Part shown: positions 62,112 through 64,000 of the stretch, piece after piece
Layout of the letters: every line of letters starts with the position of its first letter
Position numbering within the stretch: position 1 is the stretch's first letter
NCBI RefSeq assembly: GCF_000506985.1
Contig: NZ_KI650979.1
Span: 1,488,710-1,552,709, forward strand
Source: Advenella kashmirensis W13003
GTDB taxonomy: Bacteria > Pseudomonadota > Gammaproteobacteria > Burkholderiales > Burkholderiaceae_B
Reading direction: 5' to 3'
DNA length: 64,000 nucleotides
Program-made: the position numbers and the translations under genes
Notes under the pieces: generated by a model
Told to the model about the DNA's origin: nothing
What the model saw: only the letters and a program-made list of their open reading frames with translations
Databases searched by the model: none

Positions 62112-63032
62112 ATGACGGAGCTGTCCGCCGATAAATTGGCACAATTCATTAGCAATATAACATTTGAAAAAGTGCCGGTATCGGTTCGGGAGCAGATTCG
62201 CTGGCGCCTGCTGGACGCATTGAGCACCTTGCTTGGTGACGAGACGAACGTCATGAGGCTGGTTCCGATCACGAGTCAGGGGCGCTCAGGCCATGAGCAG
62301 GCAAGTGTTGCTGCTGAGGGGCGAGCATTATCATTAGAGTCAGCGCAAATTGCTCTGTCCGTGGGCGCATTGCTTGAGGCTGGGCCACTGCCTGCCTGGA
62401 GCACCCAGGCGTTCGCAAAGACAAACGCCTCAATCATCGCTGCTGCGTGGTCTGCTGTGGAATCCACAGGTGGAAACGGACGCCTGCTGATGGAGGCATT
62501 GGCGGCAGGTTATGCCGCGGCGGCTGTTCTGGCCGAAGGGGTTCCTGATGACGACACGCTTGCCGGGCGCGTGGGCGCATGTAGCGCTGCGGTCGGGGCA
62601 GCAGCAGCGGCAGCCAAAGCACAGGGTCTGTCGGCTACCGCCACGCTGAATGCCATGGGGTTCGCTGCCGGGCAGGCCGCTCAATTGGCAGAGGATACGA
62701 ACAAGAGATCGGATGCTGTCGGTCACTCCGGGGCAGCCCGCGCTGCGATGGACGGCGTGTTGTCGGCTCACATGGCTGTTACCGGGGCCGTCAGTCCTGC
62801 AGACTTGATCAACCTACTCAAGCAGGGCAGGCAAGCAGTTCCCATCGGTGCCGATGCCTGGCAATTGGCGCTCGACCGGCAACCTGCGCCAACCGCAGAT
62901 CAATCCGCGCAGCGTTTTCGGGAACGGCTCTCTGCGAGTAACGGGATGGCGAGGATAGACGCGATTATTAAGCTTATTGCGCGCCTGGAGCATACCGAAC
63001 CAGGGGTAATCAGGTCCTGTATTCTGCCGTGA
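62112..63032 (+). CDS. Short MmgE/PrpD-like protein (first domain only)
   Basis: 306 residues, against 450-500 for the family and 496 for the full-length relative at 30384. The helical-domain pattern is recognisable: IRWRLLDALSTLLGDE, ALLEAGPLPAWSTQAF, AAAKAQGLSATATLNAMGFAAGQ and AARAAMDGVLSAHMAVTG. The usual His-containing HP.HPS-like loop is not seen. It ends without the alpha/beta second domain, and the following sequence is intergenic. It may be a reduced, non-catalytic form or a remnant. Confidence 0.7.
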   Translation: MTELSADKLAQFISNITFEKVPVSVREQIRWRLLDALSTLLGDETNVMRLVPITSQGRSGHEQASVAAEGRALSLESAQIALSVGALLEAGPLPAWSTQAFAKTNASIIAAAWSAVESTGGNGRLLMEALAAGYAAAAVLAEGVPDDDTLAGRVGACSAAVGAAAAAAKAQGLSATATLNAMGFAAGQAAQLAEDTNKRSDAVGHSGAARAAMDGVLSAHMAVTGAVSPADLINLLKQGRQAVPIGADAWQLALDRQPAPTADQSAQRFRERLSASNGMARIDAIIKLIARLEHTEPGVIRSCILP

Positions 63033-63085
63033 CAGTACGAGACAATCCAGGAGAATGGTCTTCGATATCATCAATGTGATATACT

Positions 63086-63107
63086 AAACGTATACGTTTC
63101 ATATAAT
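63086..63107 (+). promoter_or_regulatory. Palindromic operator and -10 of the parD-like-map operon
   Basis: AAACGTATACGTTT (63086-63099) is a perfect 14-bp palindrome, directly followed by TATAAT (63102-63107). Ribbon-helix-helix proteins bind such dyads, and the first gene of the operon encodes one, so autoregulation is likely. Confidence 0.65.
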
Positions 63108-63131
63108 CGGCTCGTTATCGGGAGCGACTTT

Positions 63132-63143
63132 ATGGCGGCGTAA
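63132..63143 (+). other. Four-codon leader ORF
   Basis: GGAG at 63121-63124 is seven bases before ATG GCG GCG TAA (63132-63143). The stop codon lies inside the left arm of the hairpin at 63137. Ribosomes on it would affect hairpin formation. Confidence 0.45.
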
Positions 63144-63168
63144 CCCTGTGGTTGCGCCGTTTTGTTCT
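63137..63168 (+). terminator. Terminator/attenuator-like hairpin in the parD-like leader
   Basis: GGCGTAACC (63137-63145) pairs with GGTTGCGCC (63150-63158), with one U-G pair and a four-base loop, followed by GTTTTGTTCT. It lies between the -10 at 63102 and the first gene at 63188, so it could attenuate the operon. Confidence 0.6.
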
Positions 63169-63187
63169 AAGATCACATGGATACATT

Positions 63188-63448
63188 ATGGGTATTGTAA
63201 AAATTTCCGACCAGATGCACGAGAACCTGCGTCTGGCAAGCACGGCCTTGAGCCGCTCCATCAACGCGCAGGCCGAACACTGGATGCGAATCGGCATGCT
63301 GGCCGAAATGTACCCAGATCTTGATCACAGCGATCTTTGCCGCATGCTGGTGCAGGCAGGCCAAAGCGGCTCGCTGGATCTGGGTGCTATCTCTGCCATG
63401 GGGGCCGCGCCTGCACGCGCCGATAATGCGACTGGAGCCCGCCAATGA
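63188..63448 (+). CDS. ParD-like antitoxin-family RHH protein
   Basis: 86 residues from the ATG at 63188. The ribbon-helix-helix start MGIVKISDQMHENLRLAST, then SRSINAQAEHWMRIGMLAEM fits ParD-like antitoxins (PF11903-type). No ParE-like toxin gene is next to it; instead its stop overlaps the start of map (ATGA). Members linked to map are known in proteobacteria but their role is unclear. A palindromic operator lies 90 bp upstream. Confidence 0.85.
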   Translation: MGIVKISDQMHENLRLASTALSRSINAQAEHWMRIGMLAEMYPDLDHSDLCRMLVQAGQSGSLDLGAISAMGAAPARADNATGARQ

Positions 63449-64000
63449 GCAACCGTGTGTCGATCAAGTCTGCAGAAGACATTGCCAAGGCCCGGATTGC
63501 AGGCAGGCTGGCGGCCGAGGTGCTGCATATCATTTCGCCCCACGTGAAACCAGGTGTGACTACAGACGAGCTGGACCGGCTGTGTTACGAACATATTGTG
63601 AATGTGCAAAACGCCATTCCAGCCAACATTGGCTATCACGGCTTTCCCAAAACGGTCTGTACCTCTGTCAATCATGTCATTTGTCATGGTATTCCGTCGG
63701 ATAAAGTACTGCGCAACGGCGATATTATCAATATCGACGTGGCCGTCATCAAAGATGGCTGGTACGGCGACACCAGCCGGATGTATTTCGTGGGCGAACC
63801 CGGGCCGCTGGCCAGGCGTCTGGTCCATACTACCTATGAAGCCACGCTGGCCGGTATCCGTCAGGTGCGCCCGGGCGCGACACTGGGCGACGTGGGATAC
63901 GCCATACAGAACGTGGCGCACCGTGAAGGCTTCAGTATCGTACGTGAGTACTGCGGTCATGGCATCGGGCAAATCTATCATGATGATCCTCAAGTGCTGC
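63445..64000 (+). CDS. map: Type I methionine aminopeptidase, 3' end outside window
   Basis: The ATG at 63445 opens a frame of 185 codons to the right edge; the full protein would be about 260 residues. Metal ligands seen so far are Asp98 (NIDVAV), Asp109 (YGDTSRM) and His172 (CGHGIG), each one position later than in E. coli Map; two later Glu ligands are beyond the edge. The enzyme removes N-terminal Met. Expression is coupled to the ParD-like gene upstream, which is unlike the usual rpsB-map or rpl operon settings, so this may be a second map copy. Confidence 0.93.
   Translation, partial: MSNRVSIKSAEDIAKARIAGRLAAEVLHIISPHVKPGVTTDELDRLCYEHIVNVQNAIPANIGYHGFPKTVCTSVNHVICHGIPSDKVLRNGDIINIDVAVIKDGWYGDTSRMYFVGEPGPLARRLVHTTYEATLAGIRQVRPGATLGDVGYAIQNVAHREGFSIVREYCGHGIGQIYHDDPQVL

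Overview
The window reads as chromosomal DNA of a betaproteobacterium of the Alcaligenaceae, most like Advenella, Bordetella or Achromobacter. This rests on several Bug-type periplasmic solute receptors without membrane partners, the gene families present, moderate to high GC, and dense short-spaced operons. It is an inference from gene content; no rRNA or other marker is present. I saw no tRNA, rRNA, CRISPR array, insertion sequence or phage gene.

Layout. 1-6007 (minus): a catabolic operon of a GntR/UTRA regulator, a taurine/nitrate-type ABC importer, a GMC oxidoreductase and an enolase-superfamily enzyme cut by the window edge. 6137-7398: a cobalt/nickel sensor (dmeR/rcnR type) and a CDF efflux pump (dmeF type) behind an unusual operator. 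7404-13202: ModA-like lipoprotein, small lipoprotein, EthD protein, Fsr-type exporter with divergent AraC regulator, TetR regulator. 13418-14803: hglS (2-oxoadipate dioxygenase/decarboxylase, lysine catabolism). 15053-18758: four-gene siderophore ABC importer behind a Fur-like palindrome. 18749-21193: large MscS channel.

21441-37153 is the most distinctive region. A FadR-type regulator stands beside a long catabolic cluster: small membrane protein, two fumarate-reductase-like flavoproteins, aromatic-ring FAD monooxygenase, FAH-family hydrolase, gentisate-1,2-dioxygenase-like cupin, MmgE/PrpD protein, quinone-oxidoreductase-like enzyme, NTF2-like protein, two SDRs and three Bug receptors. Nearly identical 13-bp palindromes (AAGGTnATACCTT) lie before the rightward operon (22505) and before the leftward operon at the far end (37223), so the block looks like one regulon. 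A reasonable but unproven reading is import of a cyclic acid, dehydrogenation of its ring to an aromatic, hydroxylation, and gentisate-type ring cleavage. 37330-42288 carries a related set: SDR, an alpha/beta hydrolase lacking its nucleophile serine, a muconate-cycloisomerase-like enzyme, a Bug receptor and a LysR regulator.

43663-55061 is an alcohol/aldehyde oxidation module: AcoR-type sigma-54 activator, aldehyde dehydrogenase with a clear -24/-12 promoter, a two-subunit molybdenum hydroxylase (IorAB type) with MocA-like and XdhC-like maturation proteins, a cytochrome c and a PQQ dehydrogenase. 55261-61931 holds a low-GC DUF4760-like gene, argE, an MHS-type transporter, OsmC, a monooxygenase-like protein, an XRE regulator with an orphan terminator upstream, arylamine N-acetyltransferase and soxR. 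The right end has a shortened MmgE/PrpD-like gene and a ParD-like RHH gene overlapping map (cut by the edge), behind a palindromic promoter, a four-codon ORF and a terminator-like hairpin.
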